DNA of 64,000 nt. It comes from Tangfeifania diversioriginum. Lineage in GTDB: Bacteria > Bacteroidota > Bacteroidia > Bacteroidales > Prolixibacteraceae. Shown one piece after another: positions 53,365 through 62,178 of the stretch (its first letter is position 1; each line of letters starts with the position of its first letter). Where the stretch lies: contig NZ_FQZE01000007.1 in the NCBI RefSeq assembly GCF_900141875.1, positions 99,044 through 163,043 of the forward strand, written 5' to 3'. The position numbers and the translations under genes are program-made. Below the pieces are notes generated by a model. The model saw only the letters and a list, made by a program, of their open reading frames with translations. It was not told the origin of the DNA and searched no databases.

Positions 53365-53430
53365 TTGCCCTTCCCGTGAAAGTGATGAGTCAGCATCTGA
53401 AACAGATTTTCTCTTTCGCAGGAAGGGCAA
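53365..53430 (+). other. long stem-loop between the M56 and TPR genes
   Basis: TTGCCCTTCC (53365-53374) pairs perfectly with GGAAGGGCAA (53421-53430), and GTGAAAG (53376-53382) with CTTTCGC (53413-53419) including one G-T pair, leaving a 30-nt loop. It may be a terminator of the BlaI cassette or a structured leader of the TPR gene; the T-run after it is short. Confidence 0.7.
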
Positions 53431-53460
53431 TTCATTTTAAAAGAAGGTAATATTTCTGCT

Positions 53461-54699
53461 ATGAATAAAATTCTGCTTATTCTGCTGCTCATCCCCACAA
53501 TTGTGTTTTCGCAGGAAAAAATTGATTTACTGATTTTGAAACGCGACTATAATGAGGCGTTGCAGCAAATTGAAAAACGTATTCATGAAAAACCGGATGC
53601 CGGACTTTTTATGAAAAAGGGAATTGTGTTCAATCAAATGCAAAATTACCGGGAAGCAGTGAATGCCTTTTCAAAAGCGTGGGAACTGCAGCCAGACAAC
53701 CCGGAAATTAACATCGAACTGGCTGATGCACTTTCCACATTAGGTAACCACCACGATGCCACGGAGCATTACCAAAGGGCAACCGAAGAGCAACCCGAAA
53801 ATCTTCCAATCGCCGGAAAACTGGGCAGAAACTACATTCAACTCAAAAAATACCGAAAAGCGTTTTCTGTTTTTGAAAATATTTACCAGGCCGATTCTTC
53901 CAATGTTTACTGGAACAAACAATATGCTTTTTGTGCCTATCAGATCAGGAAAAAAGAGCAGGCAACCAGGTTGTACGAGAAGGTGCTGGAGTTAAATCCG
54001 CGCGATTATTCATCCTATTTCAACCTGATGAAACTTTATGCAGCCCGGAAAAATAACGATAAAATTGTCGCTCTCTTTAATAAAGGAATAAAGCAATTCC
54101 CGGGTGATCCGGATTTTTATCTGGAGATGGCCAATTTTCAGTTCGGGCTCAGAAATTACGAATCTGCCAAAGCTGAATTTGAAAACTACTACTCGGCGGG
54201 TGGAGATTCCGTTTATAAAATCAACCTGAATTATGCCATCTGCTGCTATTTTGCCGGTTACGAAAAGCAATCGCTTAAAGTTTTGCGCTCCCTCTATTCA
54301 CTGAATCCTAATGATTCTTTTGTTCTTTTTTATAGGAGTTTATGCAACAAGAAACTTGTAAATTACGAGAAAGCAGAAGAATATATGGAAGCAGCCATCG
54401 AAATGTCGTACCCCACCTACCTTCCCGAAATGTACCATCATTTGGGGCAGATTCTGGGGCAGCAGCGCAAATTTAAAGAATCGATAGAAGCGCTTAAAAA
54501 AACCTATGAACTAAATCCTTCTGCACATGAAGTGCTTTTTGAAATTGCCACAACTTACGAGGAATTCAACTCAAATAAAACACTGGCGCTCAATTATTAT
54601 CAGATTTATTTGAAAGAGGGCGGGGAAGAAGCAAAGAATGTGACCTATGCCCTCAACCGTATTGAACGCATTAAAGAAGATATGTTTTTTGAAGATTGA
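53461..54699 (+). CDS. tetratricopeptide-repeat protein
   Basis: A 412-residue exported protein: signal peptide (MNKILLILLLIPTIVFSQ), then a run of about ten TPR-like helical pairs (LLILKRDYNEALQQIEKRI, NYREAVNAFSKAWELQPDNPE, QRKFKESIEALKKTYELNPSA). It is presumably a protein-protein scaffold in the periplasm. Its stop is 7 nt from the stop of the convergent LuxR gene. The stem-loop at 53365 lies 30 nt before the start codon. Confidence 0.88.
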   Translation: MNKILLILLLIPTIVFSQEKIDLLILKRDYNEALQQIEKRIHEKPDAGLFMKKGIVFNQMQNYREAVNAFSKAWELQPDNPEINIELADALSTLGNHHDATEHYQRATEEQPENLPIAGKLGRNYIQLKKYRKAFSVFENIYQADSSNVYWNKQYAFCAYQIRKKEQATRLYEKVLELNPRDYSSYFNLMKLYAARKNNDKIVALFNKGIKQFPGDPDFYLEMANFQFGLRNYESAKAEFENYYSAGGDSVYKINLNYAICCYFAGYEKQSLKVLRSLYSLNPNDSFVLFYRSLCNKKLVNYEKAEEYMEAAIEMSYPTYLPEMYHHLGQILGQQRKFKESIEALKKTYELNPSAHEVLFEIATTYEEFNSNKTLALNYYQIYLKEGGEEAKNVTYALNRIERIKEDMFFED

Positions 54700-54706
54700 T
54701 TCGTGG

Positions 54707-55663
54707 CTAAAAATCGTTTAGCCCGGTTTTGTCGCGCACCAGGTTAGCCAGCTGAACACGGCTTTTTACGTCGGTTTTCGTATAAATTCTATGCGTGTGA
54801 TCTTTAACGGTTTGAAGCGTTATAAAAAGCTTTTCGGCGATTGCCTTGTTGGTTTTCCCGGTACAAATTTCCTGTACAATTTCGGCTTCCCGCTTCGAAA
54901 TTTCATATCTCGAGCAAAACGATTCAAAATCAATATTTTTGGTTTCGTTGGCATTTTCATGAGCCAGGTATTTCAGCCTGATTGGAAATACCACACTGGC
55001 ACCAAACAATGCCAGCAATGCTAAGTTTGTTGAAACAAAACCAAATGCATCGAAAAAGACCAGCAAAAAAGTATAAAGGACCACACCGGAAAAATAGATG
55101 AAAAAAGTTTTCTGCAATTCTTTCTTTGGAAAAGGGACATTTGCACTCTTGTTGGGTTTCACAAAAGGTAAAATCAACACTGCATGCACTATAAAATTAA
55201 AACCAGCCAATGCCCAAATAATTGAAATGTCGGGCTCTCCCGGAAGCTCAATGTAATTATTTTGAATGGCAAAAGTGAGCAAAAGCAATGTTCCGATAAA
55301 TCCGATGAAATAAATATAAACAACCGGTTTCGGAATTTTATAATTATTCAGGTTGAACCCGAATTTCAGCAACATGTACCAGCTCACAATTAAAAACGGG
55401 GTGCCCAAAACAGGCACGTAAAATGCAAGTTTGTGGGTTAGTTCGGCACTCAAATCAATATCGGTAATAATTTCCCGGATAGCCAGGTTGCCCCATATTC
55501 CGTAAAGAAAAAAAGAGAAAAGAAAAATCTGGTGGTACAGCAAAATTTGCAGTACCGGCATTTTCATTCTGTGAAAACACTGATACGAAACAAGCGTACC
55601 AATAACTGCCAATCCGGTAGTTGCGATAAAAGTTGCCAGATACGAAAAATACTCAATAAACAT
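54707..55663 (-). CDS. membrane-bound LuxR-family regulator (7TM-HTH)
   Basis: A 318-residue protein with about seven membrane helices in the first 245 residues and a LuxR/GerE helix-turn-helix at about 255-315 (ISKREAEIVQEICTGKTNKAIAEKLFITLQTVKDHTHRIYTK). Such proteins couple a membrane signal directly to transcription without a response-regulator domain. It is divergent from the membrane protein at 55839, with inverted repeats in the 175-nt space; regulation of both genes by these sites is likely. Confidence 0.9.
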   Translation of the reverse strand: MFIEYFSYLATFIATTGLAVIGTLVSYQCFHRMKMPVLQILLYHQIFLFSFFLYGIWGNLAIREIITDIDLSAELTHKLAFYVPVLGTPFLIVSWYMLLKFGFNLNNYKIPKPVVYIYFIGFIGTLLLLTFAIQNNYIELPGEPDISIIWALAGFNFIVHAVLILPFVKPNKSANVPFPKKELQKTFFIYFSGVVLYTFLLVFFDAFGFVSTNLALLALFGASVVFPIRLKYLAHENANETKNIDFESFCSRYEISKREAEIVQEICTGKTNKAIAEKLFITLQTVKDHTHRIYTKTDVKSRVQLANLVRDKTGLNDF

Positions 55664-55673
55664 TTTATGGTTT

Positions 55674-55763
55674 ACTACTTTGGTAGTGGATACAAATCTA
55701 ACGAATTGCCGCTGTTGTTGCTGGCTACCAAAGTAGTGAATATTTAAAATCCAACCAAAGTAG
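55674..55763. promoter_or_regulatory. CTACTTTGGT sites between the LuxR gene and its neighbour
   Basis: ACTACTTTGGTAG (55674-55686) and CTACCAAAGTAGT (55725-55737) form a 13-bp perfect inverted repeat with a 38-nt spacer, and a third half-site ACCAAAGTAG is at 55754-55763. The minus-strand -7 box TAGATTTG (55693-55700) for the LuxR gene lies between the arms. Confidence 0.78.
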
Positions 55764-55787
55764 GAAGGATTTTTTTTACAGAAGGCC

Positions 55788-55795
55788 TACATTTG
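55788..55795 (+). promoter_or_regulatory. -7 box of the 55839 gene
   Basis: TACATTTG matches TAnnTTTG, 43 nt before ATG 55839. The third ACCAAAGTAG half-site sits about 25 nt upstream, close to the -33 position. Confidence 0.6.
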
Positions 55796-55838
55796 AATCA
55801 ACAATGCATGAAAACAGAAAATTTTAAAACTTGAAAAA

Positions 55839-56540
55839 ATGGAAACAGAAAAACATTACAATTTAATCCCTTCGGTTGGAGGAAGTTTTAGTTACGGCTG
55901 GCGCACCATGTTCGGAAAACCATTTTTGGTGCTTTTGCTGGCAGTGGTTATAACCGGGCTTTTAAGAGGTCCATTGAGTGTAAATTATCAGGTTGACAAC
56001 GCAAACTGGATGAACTTTGTGTGGGTAATGCCCGCTGCTATATTTGGCTTAGCCTACGGGTTTCTTTTTCTTCCGGTAATTACTTACGGTGAGAAATACC
56101 TGTTTCTAAAAGGTATGCGCGACGAAGAAACAGAAATTAAAGTTTTGTTCGACGGATTTAGAAGCAAATACCTTCAAATTGTGTTGGCCAATTTAATTGT
56201 GTCTGCATTAACAGTAATTGGGTTAGTATTATTAATTGTGCCGGGTATAATTGTTGCCTGTCGCCTGGCATTTGTGCCGTATCTGGTAATGGACAAAGAT
56301 TTGGAAGCCATGCAGGCAGTGGAAAAAAGCTGGCACATGACCAGGGGGCACGGCTGGAAAGTATTCTGGATGGCAATTGTGTCCATCTTTGTTGTTATTG
56401 CTGGGTTAATTGCGTTTTTTGTTGGAGTTGTTATTTCAATAATGTGGTACCATGCGGCTTTTGCCACACTTTATCAATCGGTTTTAAACCAGAGCGATGA
56501 TGAAAATCCAATTCCGATTTTAGGCGTGAATGAAGTTTAA
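55839..56540 (+). CDS. multi-pass membrane protein of unknown function
   Basis: A 233-residue integral membrane protein with about five helices (FLVLLLAVVITGLL, FVWVMPAAIFGLAYGFLFLP, VIGLVLLIVPGIIVACRLAFVPYLVMD, IVSIFVVIAGLIAFFVGVVI). The LIVPGIIVACRLAFVPYLVMDKDLEA-type block is common in membrane proteins of the DUF975 and glycerophosphodiester-phosphodiesterase membrane-domain kind. Paired with the divergent LuxR regulator through shared sites, it may be its target. A terminator follows 26 nt downstream. Confidence 0.8.
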   Translation: METEKHYNLIPSVGGSFSYGWRTMFGKPFLVLLLAVVITGLLRGPLSVNYQVDNANWMNFVWVMPAAIFGLAYGFLFLPVITYGEKYLFLKGMRDEETEIKVLFDGFRSKYLQIVLANLIVSALTVIGLVLLIVPGIIVACRLAFVPYLVMDKDLEAMQAVEKSWHMTRGHGWKVFWMAIVSIFVVIAGLIAFFVGVVISIMWYHAAFATLYQSVLNQSDDENPIPILGVNEV

Positions 56541-56566
56541 ATAAAGAAATATTTATAATGAAGAAG

Positions 56567-56588
56567 CCCGGAATTTTCCGGGTTTTTT
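56567..56588 (+). terminator. terminator of the 55839 gene
   Basis: CCCGGAA-TT-TTCCGGG, a perfect hairpin (56567-56582) followed by six T. Confidence 0.85.
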
Positions 56589-56637
56589 GTTTTATGTGAA
56601 TTTCTTTGTTCGTATTTTGGAAGCCTAATTTTTAGGA

Positions 56638-59529
56638 ATGAAGAAAACGTTATTACTGATATTTTTTTATTGGATTTCGAACCTGGCATTTGCCCAGTAC
56701 TTCCAAACGGGACAGGACCCGGCTTCCATAAAATGGCACCAGATTAATACGGAAAATTTTCAGCTCATTTATCCTGATTATTATGAAGAACAGGCACAAG
56801 AGCTGGCCGGAAAACTGGAAGCTGTTTACAATTATGGTTCTTATTCGCTAAACCATAAACCCCGGAAAATATCGGTAATACTACACACACAAACGGTTAA
56901 ATCGAACGGACTTGTAGCCTGGGCACCCAAACGCGCTGAATTTTATACCACGCCACATCAGGGAATTTATCCGCAGGACTGGCTCGAACAGCTGGCACTG
57001 CACGAATTCCGCCATGTGGTTCAGGTGGATAAAGTGAACAGTTTGCTTCCCGGAATTGTAAAAGCTGTACTCGGCCAGCAGGGGACTGCGCTGATTTTTG
57101 GCGGATACCTGCCCTGGTGGATTATTGAAGGCGATGCAGTTGTTACTGAAACAGCATTAAGTGATTATGGCCGCGGACGATTTCCTTCATTTTTGATGGA
57201 ACATCGCGCACAAGTAGTTGAGAAAGGCGTGTTTCGTTACGACAAAGCCTATTTAGGTTCGTATCGCGATTTTGTGCCCAACCATTACAAACTGGGTTAC
57301 TACATGGTGGGAAGTGCACGCGCCAAATATGGCACCGACCTGTGGGAGAAAGTTTTAACAAGAGTGGGAAATAAGCCGTTTTCTCTTTTTCCGGTAAACC
57401 AGGTACTTAAAAAAGAAACCGGATTGAAAAAGAAAACGCTCTACAAATCGGTTTTCAACAATCTGCAATCGGATTGGATTGTTTCTGATGAGCGTTACGA
57501 ACCATCTGAATTTGAGCCTGTAACTTCTCAGCCAAAATATTTTGCAAGCTATAACTACAACCATTGGTTAAATGATTCAACATTGATTTCTTATAAAACT
57601 TCGTATGATGAAATTCCTTCTTTCAGCAAAATTGATCTGAACGGCAATGAAGAAAAAATTTTCAAGCCCGGGCCTATTTTTAATGAATCGGTTTCGTATT
57701 CCGGTGAATGGATTCTTTGGTCGGAGCAAATACCGGATTTGAGGTGGGAACACAGCGGAAAATCGTTATTGAGGTTGTATAATTTAAAAACAGGCAGGCT
57801 ACTCGAATTAAAACCTGAATTTAAGAGTTTCAGTCCGGCACTTTCAAAAAATAAAAAGAAACTGGTGGTGGTGGAAACCGATTTTTCAAACAACTATTAC
57901 CTTTCAGTTTATTCGGTTCCGCAAGGCGAATTAATTGAGCGTTTTCAAACCAGTGAAAACAACTACTTTTTTTCACCGGTGTGGATCAACGACAATGAAG
58001 TTGCCGCCGTAACACTTTCAGCAGAAGGAAAACGACTGGCAAAAGTCAATTTTCAAAAAAATGAAATGGTACAACTGCTGGATGAAGATTTGGGCGATTT
58101 GAAGCATTTGGTTCCTGCGGGTGATTACTTGTATTTTGTCAGTTCTTTTTCTGCGAAGAACAGTTTGTACAGGTATAACTTTTCAAACCAGGTGGTTGAA
58201 CAAGTTTATGAACCGCGTTTTGGGATTGAATCGCCGGCTGTTTCGGCAGATAGTTCAAAAATAGTTGTAAGCGATTACACTGCTGATGGTTTTCGTTTGA
58301 TTTCAATTCCGGCCGAGTCCGAAAATGCAACTCCGCTTTCAGAAGTAAAAAAAGGTGAATATCAGCTGGCCGAGGCTTTATCGGAACAGGAGATTGGGAA
58401 ACCTGATTTCAGCGCCACAGATTCGGTTTCGTATGATTCAAAGAAATACAGCAAAGCTGCCCATTTGTTTAATTTTCACAGTTGGGCCCCGCTTTTTATC
58501 GATGCCGGAGCGTACGATATTTCGCCGGGAGTCAGCCTGATGTCGCAAAATAAACTGGGAACTGCCGAAACGGTTTTGGGCTACAAATGGGATTATGCTG
58601 AAGAATCCGGTCAGTTTTACGGAAATTACACGTATAAGGGCTGGTACCCAAAAATTGATTTTGAACTGACCAACGGAAACAGGCGATCGAAATACTTACA
58701 AATTGAACAAACCACCGACAGGAATGGAAATATTATCAGCCAGGATACAACCTCTCAGAAATTTACGTGGGGAGAATTGCGTGCAGGTTCAGGAATTCGC
58801 TTTCCTTTTAATTTGAGCAAAGGCAAGTATAACCGGTATCTTCAGCCTGAACTACAATACAATTTCACATCGTATAAAAGGCACAATTCAACTCCCGACA
58901 AATTTAACGTCGGAAATTTCCACACGTTAAGTTACCGGTTCTACTACCACCAGCTTTTACGGAAAAGTTACCATGACATGTATCCTGATTTTGGCTTTGT
59001 GCTCGATGGTGCTTACCGGCATTCAGTAGCTGGCTCACTAAATCCGGGAAATATGTGGGCTTTGGAATCGGTAATTTATGCACCGGGATTATTAAATTCA
59101 CATGGAATAAAACTGTATGGCGGAACGCAAAAAACAAGTAATGACGGCTCGCTTGGGTTTTCCGACATGGTCAGGTATGCACGCAACTGGGGGAAAATAA
59201 ATACCACGGGCTTGTCAACTTTGGGTGTTGATTATAAATTTCCGCTTTTTTATCCCGATTGGAACCTGGGAGGATTATTGTATGTTCGACGCGTAAAAAT
59301 GGCATTGTTTGGCGACCTCTCGCGGCTGAAAGGAAATTTCTATCACAACGGGGAAATTACCGGAACCTTTGTGAAAGACATCACTTCCTTTGGTACCGAA
59401 ATTACTTCGGATGTTAATTTTTTCAGGTTTTATGCGCCGGCAGATATCGGCTTCCGGGCATCATGGATTCCCGAAGTGAAAGATGTTTATTTCGATTTTC
59501 TTTTTTCAATCGATTTCTCCTCTTTTTAA
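56638..59529 (+). CDS. peptidase-MA-like, beta-propeller and barrel fusion protein
   Basis: A 963-residue exported protein with a signal peptide (ends AFAQ). Residues about 40-260 hold a zinc-peptidase-like domain with HEFRH (H122, E123, H126) and WWIIEGDAVVTE giving a third-ligand candidate E164. About 300-600 is a WD40/TolB-type propeller (SKIDLNGNEEKIF, GEWILWSEQIPDLRW, NYYLSVYSVPQGELIERF). About 640-963 consists of amphipathic strands ending in Phe, an outer-membrane barrel. Whether it cleaves proteins or uses the fold for transport is unknown. Its end overlaps the convergent gene by 24 bp. Confidence 0.85.
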   Translation: MKKTLLLIFFYWISNLAFAQYFQTGQDPASIKWHQINTENFQLIYPDYYEEQAQELAGKLEAVYNYGSYSLNHKPRKISVILHTQTVKSNGLVAWAPKRAEFYTTPHQGIYPQDWLEQLALHEFRHVVQVDKVNSLLPGIVKAVLGQQGTALIFGGYLPWWIIEGDAVVTETALSDYGRGRFPSFLMEHRAQVVEKGVFRYDKAYLGSYRDFVPNHYKLGYYMVGSARAKYGTDLWEKVLTRVGNKPFSLFPVNQVLKKETGLKKKTLYKSVFNNLQSDWIVSDERYEPSEFEPVTSQPKYFASYNYNHWLNDSTLISYKTSYDEIPSFSKIDLNGNEEKIFKPGPIFNESVSYSGEWILWSEQIPDLRWEHSGKSLLRLYNLKTGRLLELKPEFKSFSPALSKNKKKLVVVETDFSNNYYLSVYSVPQGELIERFQTSENNYFFSPVWINDNEVAAVTLSAEGKRLAKVNFQKNEMVQLLDEDLGDLKHLVPAGDYLYFVSSFSAKNSLYRYNFSNQVVEQVYEPRFGIESPAVSADSSKIVVSDYTADGFRLISIPAESENATPLSEVKKGEYQLAEALSEQEIGKPDFSATDSVSYDSKKYSKAAHLFNFHSWAPLFIDAGAYDISPGVSLMSQNKLGTAETVLGYKWDYAEESGQFYGNYTYKGWYPKIDFELTNGNRRSKYLQIEQTTDRNGNIISQDTTSQKFTWGELRAGSGIRFPFNLSKGKYNRYLQPELQYNFTSYKRHNSTPDKFNVGNFHTLSYRFYYHQLLRKSYHDMYPDFGFVLDGAYRHSVAGSLNPGNMWALESVIYAPGLLNSHGIKLYGGTQKTSNDGSLGFSDMVRYARNWGKINTTGLSTLGVDYKFPLFYPDWNLGGLLYVRRVKMALFGDLSRLKGNFYHNGEITGTFVKDITSFGTEITSDVNFFRFYAPADIGFRASWIPEVKDVYFDFLFSIDFSSF

Positions 59530-60702
59530 CGTGAAAACCGTTATTTCGGGCTGCATATCGAGCCGCCAGGGGATTCCAATTGTGCCTAACCCTGTATTTA
59601 CATAAAGCACCGATGCGCCGTTTCGGTAAAGTCCGCCCCAGTATTTACTTGTGAGACAGGCCAGACTAAAAGAAATACCTGCTGGCTTTAGGCCCCATTG
59701 CAATCCGTGTGTGTGCCCCGACAATGTTAATTCAATACTCTTTTTGCCTTTAACCTGGCTTTCCCAGTGGGCCGGATCGTGCGTCATTAAAATTGTGAAG
59801 GCTTCTTCAGGCACTCCCTGTAATGCTTTTTCCAGATTGGCATACTGCGGAAACGGCGGATGCCCCCAGTTTTCAACCCCTACCAGAAAAATGGAATCAT
59901 TTCCCTTTTTTATTACTGTATGCTGATTCTCTAAAAGCGTAAACCCGGTTTCATTCAAAACCGAAATAATTCCCTCGAGGTTGGATAGCTTTTCTTCAGG
60001 TGAATCCCAATCGGTATAGTCACCATAATCGTGGTTTCCTAATGTAGAATAGGAAAGACTGAGGTCACCCATATCTTTTAAAACCGGCAGAAAACCGTTG
60101 GTCTCCGTTTGGAAATTGTTAACCAGATCCCCTGTAAATAAGAGTAGATCAGGATCCATTCTTTCAAATTTTGTTTTAGTCTTATTCAGGATTGTATTCG
60201 ATTTTAACATTCCTCCGATGTGTAAATCCGAAAACTGGACGATCCGATAATTATCAAAATTTTTCGGCAGGTTTCGATAAGTCAAAGTAACTTCTTTTAC
60301 AGTTAAATTTTGTTTTCCAATTACAACACCATAAAGTAAACTAATACCCAATCCTGCTGAAATTACGAAACCTGCCAGCGAAATTATTATTGATTTCTTT
60401 TCAAAAAACCAATGCAGTACAAAAGCCAGCGCATTTGGAATATTGAAAATAAAAATGGTAAACAGGATGGCATTAAAGTAAAAATAAATGGGGTAGTTGG
60501 TGGCATTTCGGGGTTGGTTGGGGTAGATATACAATGAAATAAATCCTAAAATAATTATCACATTCAAAAACCATAATAAACGCTTGAGCAATCTTTTTTT
60601 ATTCTGCAAAAAAATTACAGTTAGATTTTTTATTGATCCTCCGGCCAACAATAAATAAAAAATGATAAAAAATAGAATATAAAGTATTTGAAATGACCGC
60701 AT
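59506..60702 (-). CDS. membrane-anchored metallophosphoesterase
   Basis: A 398-residue protein with four membrane helices at about 5-135 and a calcineurin-like phosphoesterase domain: VQFSDLHIGG, LFTGDLVNNF, STLGNHDYGDY, MTHDPAHW and LSGHTHGLQWG. All metal-ligand motifs are present. Related enzymes hydrolyse phosphodiesters such as UDP-2,3-diacylglucosamine or act on other lipid or nucleotide substrates. The 3' end overlaps the convergent fusion gene by 24 bp, with no terminator in between. Confidence 0.9.
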   Translation of the reverse strand: MRSFQILYILFFIIFYLLLAGGSIKNLTVIFLQNKKRLLKRLLWFLNVIIILGFISLYIYPNQPRNATNYPIYFYFNAILFTIFIFNIPNALAFVLHWFFEKKSIIISLAGFVISAGLGISLLYGVVIGKQNLTVKEVTLTYRNLPKNFDNYRIVQFSDLHIGGMLKSNTILNKTKTKFERMDPDLLLFTGDLVNNFQTETNGFLPVLKDMGDLSLSYSTLGNHDYGDYTDWDSPEEKLSNLEGIISVLNETGFTLLENQHTVIKKGNDSIFLVGVENWGHPPFPQYANLEKALQGVPEEAFTILMTHDPAHWESQVKGKKSIELTLSGHTHGLQWGLKPAGISFSLACLTSKYWGGLYRNGASVLYVNTGLGTIGIPWRLDMQPEITVFTLKRGEID

Positions 60703-60833
60703 GCTGTTTTAAACTAAATTTTACTTGTGAACGAATCTCCTTTCAATCTATTATTGTGTTATAAGTCAATTATTTGAACTCAAATAGGAGTACTTTTAAA
60801 TTCGCGAGAATTGAATATTTTCATTTAACCGTA

Positions 60834-60841
60834 CAAATATA
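60834..60841 (-). promoter_or_regulatory. -7 box of the metallophosphoesterase gene
   Basis: TATATTTG on the minus strand, about 130 nt upstream of the start codon, so the leader would be long. Confidence 0.4.
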
Positions 60842-61444
60842 CGTAAACAGGCCAAAGAAAAATGATGAAAGGGGCTGAATTGACCATTCCGGATATTTGG
60901 GATAAATTGAATTAATAAAAGAATCATCCTGATTCTTTTATTCTTCGTATTAACATTTTTGAAGAGAATATGAAGTAAACAAATGGGAGTCTGTGTTTAA
61001 TTGTAAACTTATTGTGGGCATGTAACAGGTTTGAATGATACAAATGTGCATCACAAAAATTATTTTTAATCTTTCAGAAAAACATGCAAGTACAAAGCCC
61101 AATTCCACTTTTATTTGAAAGGCAATTAAACGCAATTGCCAAAATTTAATATCATAAAACTCATTATTCCAACCAATTAAATTTGTTTATTTAAAGTAGT
61201 TTATAGATAATATACATTTGTGGTTACTTTCAGCACTTAAAACACTTATTTTCTTAACTTAAATAATTGGTTGCCAGAATAAAACAAATATTTAATTAAA
61301 GTTAATTACAGGTTTTGATATTTTAAGTTTACTAATTGTATATCAAGAGCTTATTTAAATATGAGAAGAACAAAGGGAAATATTTAATCAAACAGCATTA
61401 AATAAATATTCAGGAAAAATTTAGGAAATAAAAATATATATAAT

Positions 61445-61452
61445 TACATTTG
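61445..61452 (+). promoter_or_regulatory. -7 box of the XRE regulator gene
   Basis: TACATTTG, continuing as TACATTTGTA, a TACA-TT-TGTA near-palindrome also seen at 61979. The predicted transcript start (about 61459) favours ATG 61478 over 61463. Confidence 0.6.
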
Positions 61453-61477
61453 TATAGGTTAAATGTGCAATGCAGAA

Positions 61478-61843
61478 ATGAAAGATCGCATAAAAAAAAT
61501 AATTGATTACAAAGGTATATCAGCTGGCGAATTAGCTGATTTACTTGATGTTCAGCGTTCAAATGTTTCGCATATATTAAATGGCAGAAATAAACCAGGG
61601 GCTGTTTTTATCGAAAGATTTCTGCTTACATTTCCAGATGTAAACGCCCGCTGGCTGCTTACAGGCAAAGAAGACATGCTCAATAGAACATCTAACAGTT
61701 CAATTGAAACTACCTCCACAAGGAATGATAATACCTCAAATAATATTGATGCTGAAATCACTGGCAATCAATTTAAAAATAAGATTGAAAAGGTGATATT
61801 GCTTCATTCTGACGGAACTTTTACATCTTATACTCCCAATTAA
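61478..61843 (+). CDS. XRE-family HTH regulator
   Basis: A 121-residue protein. An N-terminal Cro/CI-type HTH (MKDRIKKIIDYKGISAGELADLL, then QRSNVSHILNGRNKPGAVFIERFLLTFPDVNARWLLTG), then a low-complexity Ser/Thr/Asn linker (about 75-95) and a short end (KIEKVILLHSDGTFTSYTPN). The HTH matches small Bacteroidota regulators of the MKDRIK-ILNGRNKP type. ATG 61478 is preferred since 61463 would be almost at the transcript start. Target unknown; it may bind the TACATTTGTA sites. Confidence 0.85.
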   Translation: MKDRIKKIIDYKGISAGELADLLDVQRSNVSHILNGRNKPGAVFIERFLLTFPDVNARWLLTGKEDMLNRTSNSSIETTSTRNDNTSNNIDAEITGNQFKNKIEKVILLHSDGTFTSYTPN

Positions 61844-61992
61844 TTATCTTAATTATTCATATTTTGATTTCTTTCCTTTACCCATGGAAACAGAGACCTT
61901 TTATTTACATTTGAAATATTATGTTGTAAAACACAAAACAAAATGTTACAAAAATAAACAGTTTTCAAAATATTGTTTTACATTTGTAGTGT

Positions 61993-62108
61993 CCTTAAAC
62001 AATGACGAGATGATAATTTAAATATATTGATTTCTCGATTTACAAGCCCTAAGATTTTTAATTACATTTACAGAAGAGGGACCGTTACCAGTTAGCGGTC
62101 CTTTTTTT
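61993..62108 (+). ncRNA. candidate small RNA between the XRE gene and pyrK
   Basis: A TACATTTG -7 box (61979-61986) is followed, after about 90 nt without a real ORF, by a clear terminator (GGACCG 62079-62084, CGGTCC 62096-62101, T-run to 62108). This promoter-terminator pair would make an RNA of about 115 nt that precedes and is independent of the pyrK promoter. It has no recognisable family match. Confidence 0.5.
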
Positions 62109-62152
62109 ATTAAGTTTCTTCAATTTCAAATTTTCTGAAAATAAAATAAAGC

Positions 62153-62160
62153 TATCTTTG
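62153..62160 (+). promoter_or_regulatory. -7 box of the pyrK-pyrD promoter
   Basis: TATCTTTG, 18 nt before ATG 62179 and after the terminator of the candidate RNA. Confidence 0.65.
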
Positions 62161-62178
62161 CAGGTAAATATTTAGGAT

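Larger units (their letters stand above)
60703..61477. other. 775-nt AT-rich stretch with only small signals
   Basis: No supportable gene. A perfect 13-bp hairpin (AATAAAAGAATCA at 60914-60926 with TGATTCTTTTATT at 60930-60942) looks like a terminator but has no gene to end. A TACATTTG -7 box at 61213-61220 (plus strand) precedes no ORF; the region from it to 61440 is very AT-rich. It may hold a small RNA or remnants. Confidence 0.5.

Noticed and set aside
60950..61135. A 61-residue minus-strand ORF
   Set aside because: No protein-like pattern, no promoter and no ribosome-binding context; it lies in AT-rich non-coding sequence.
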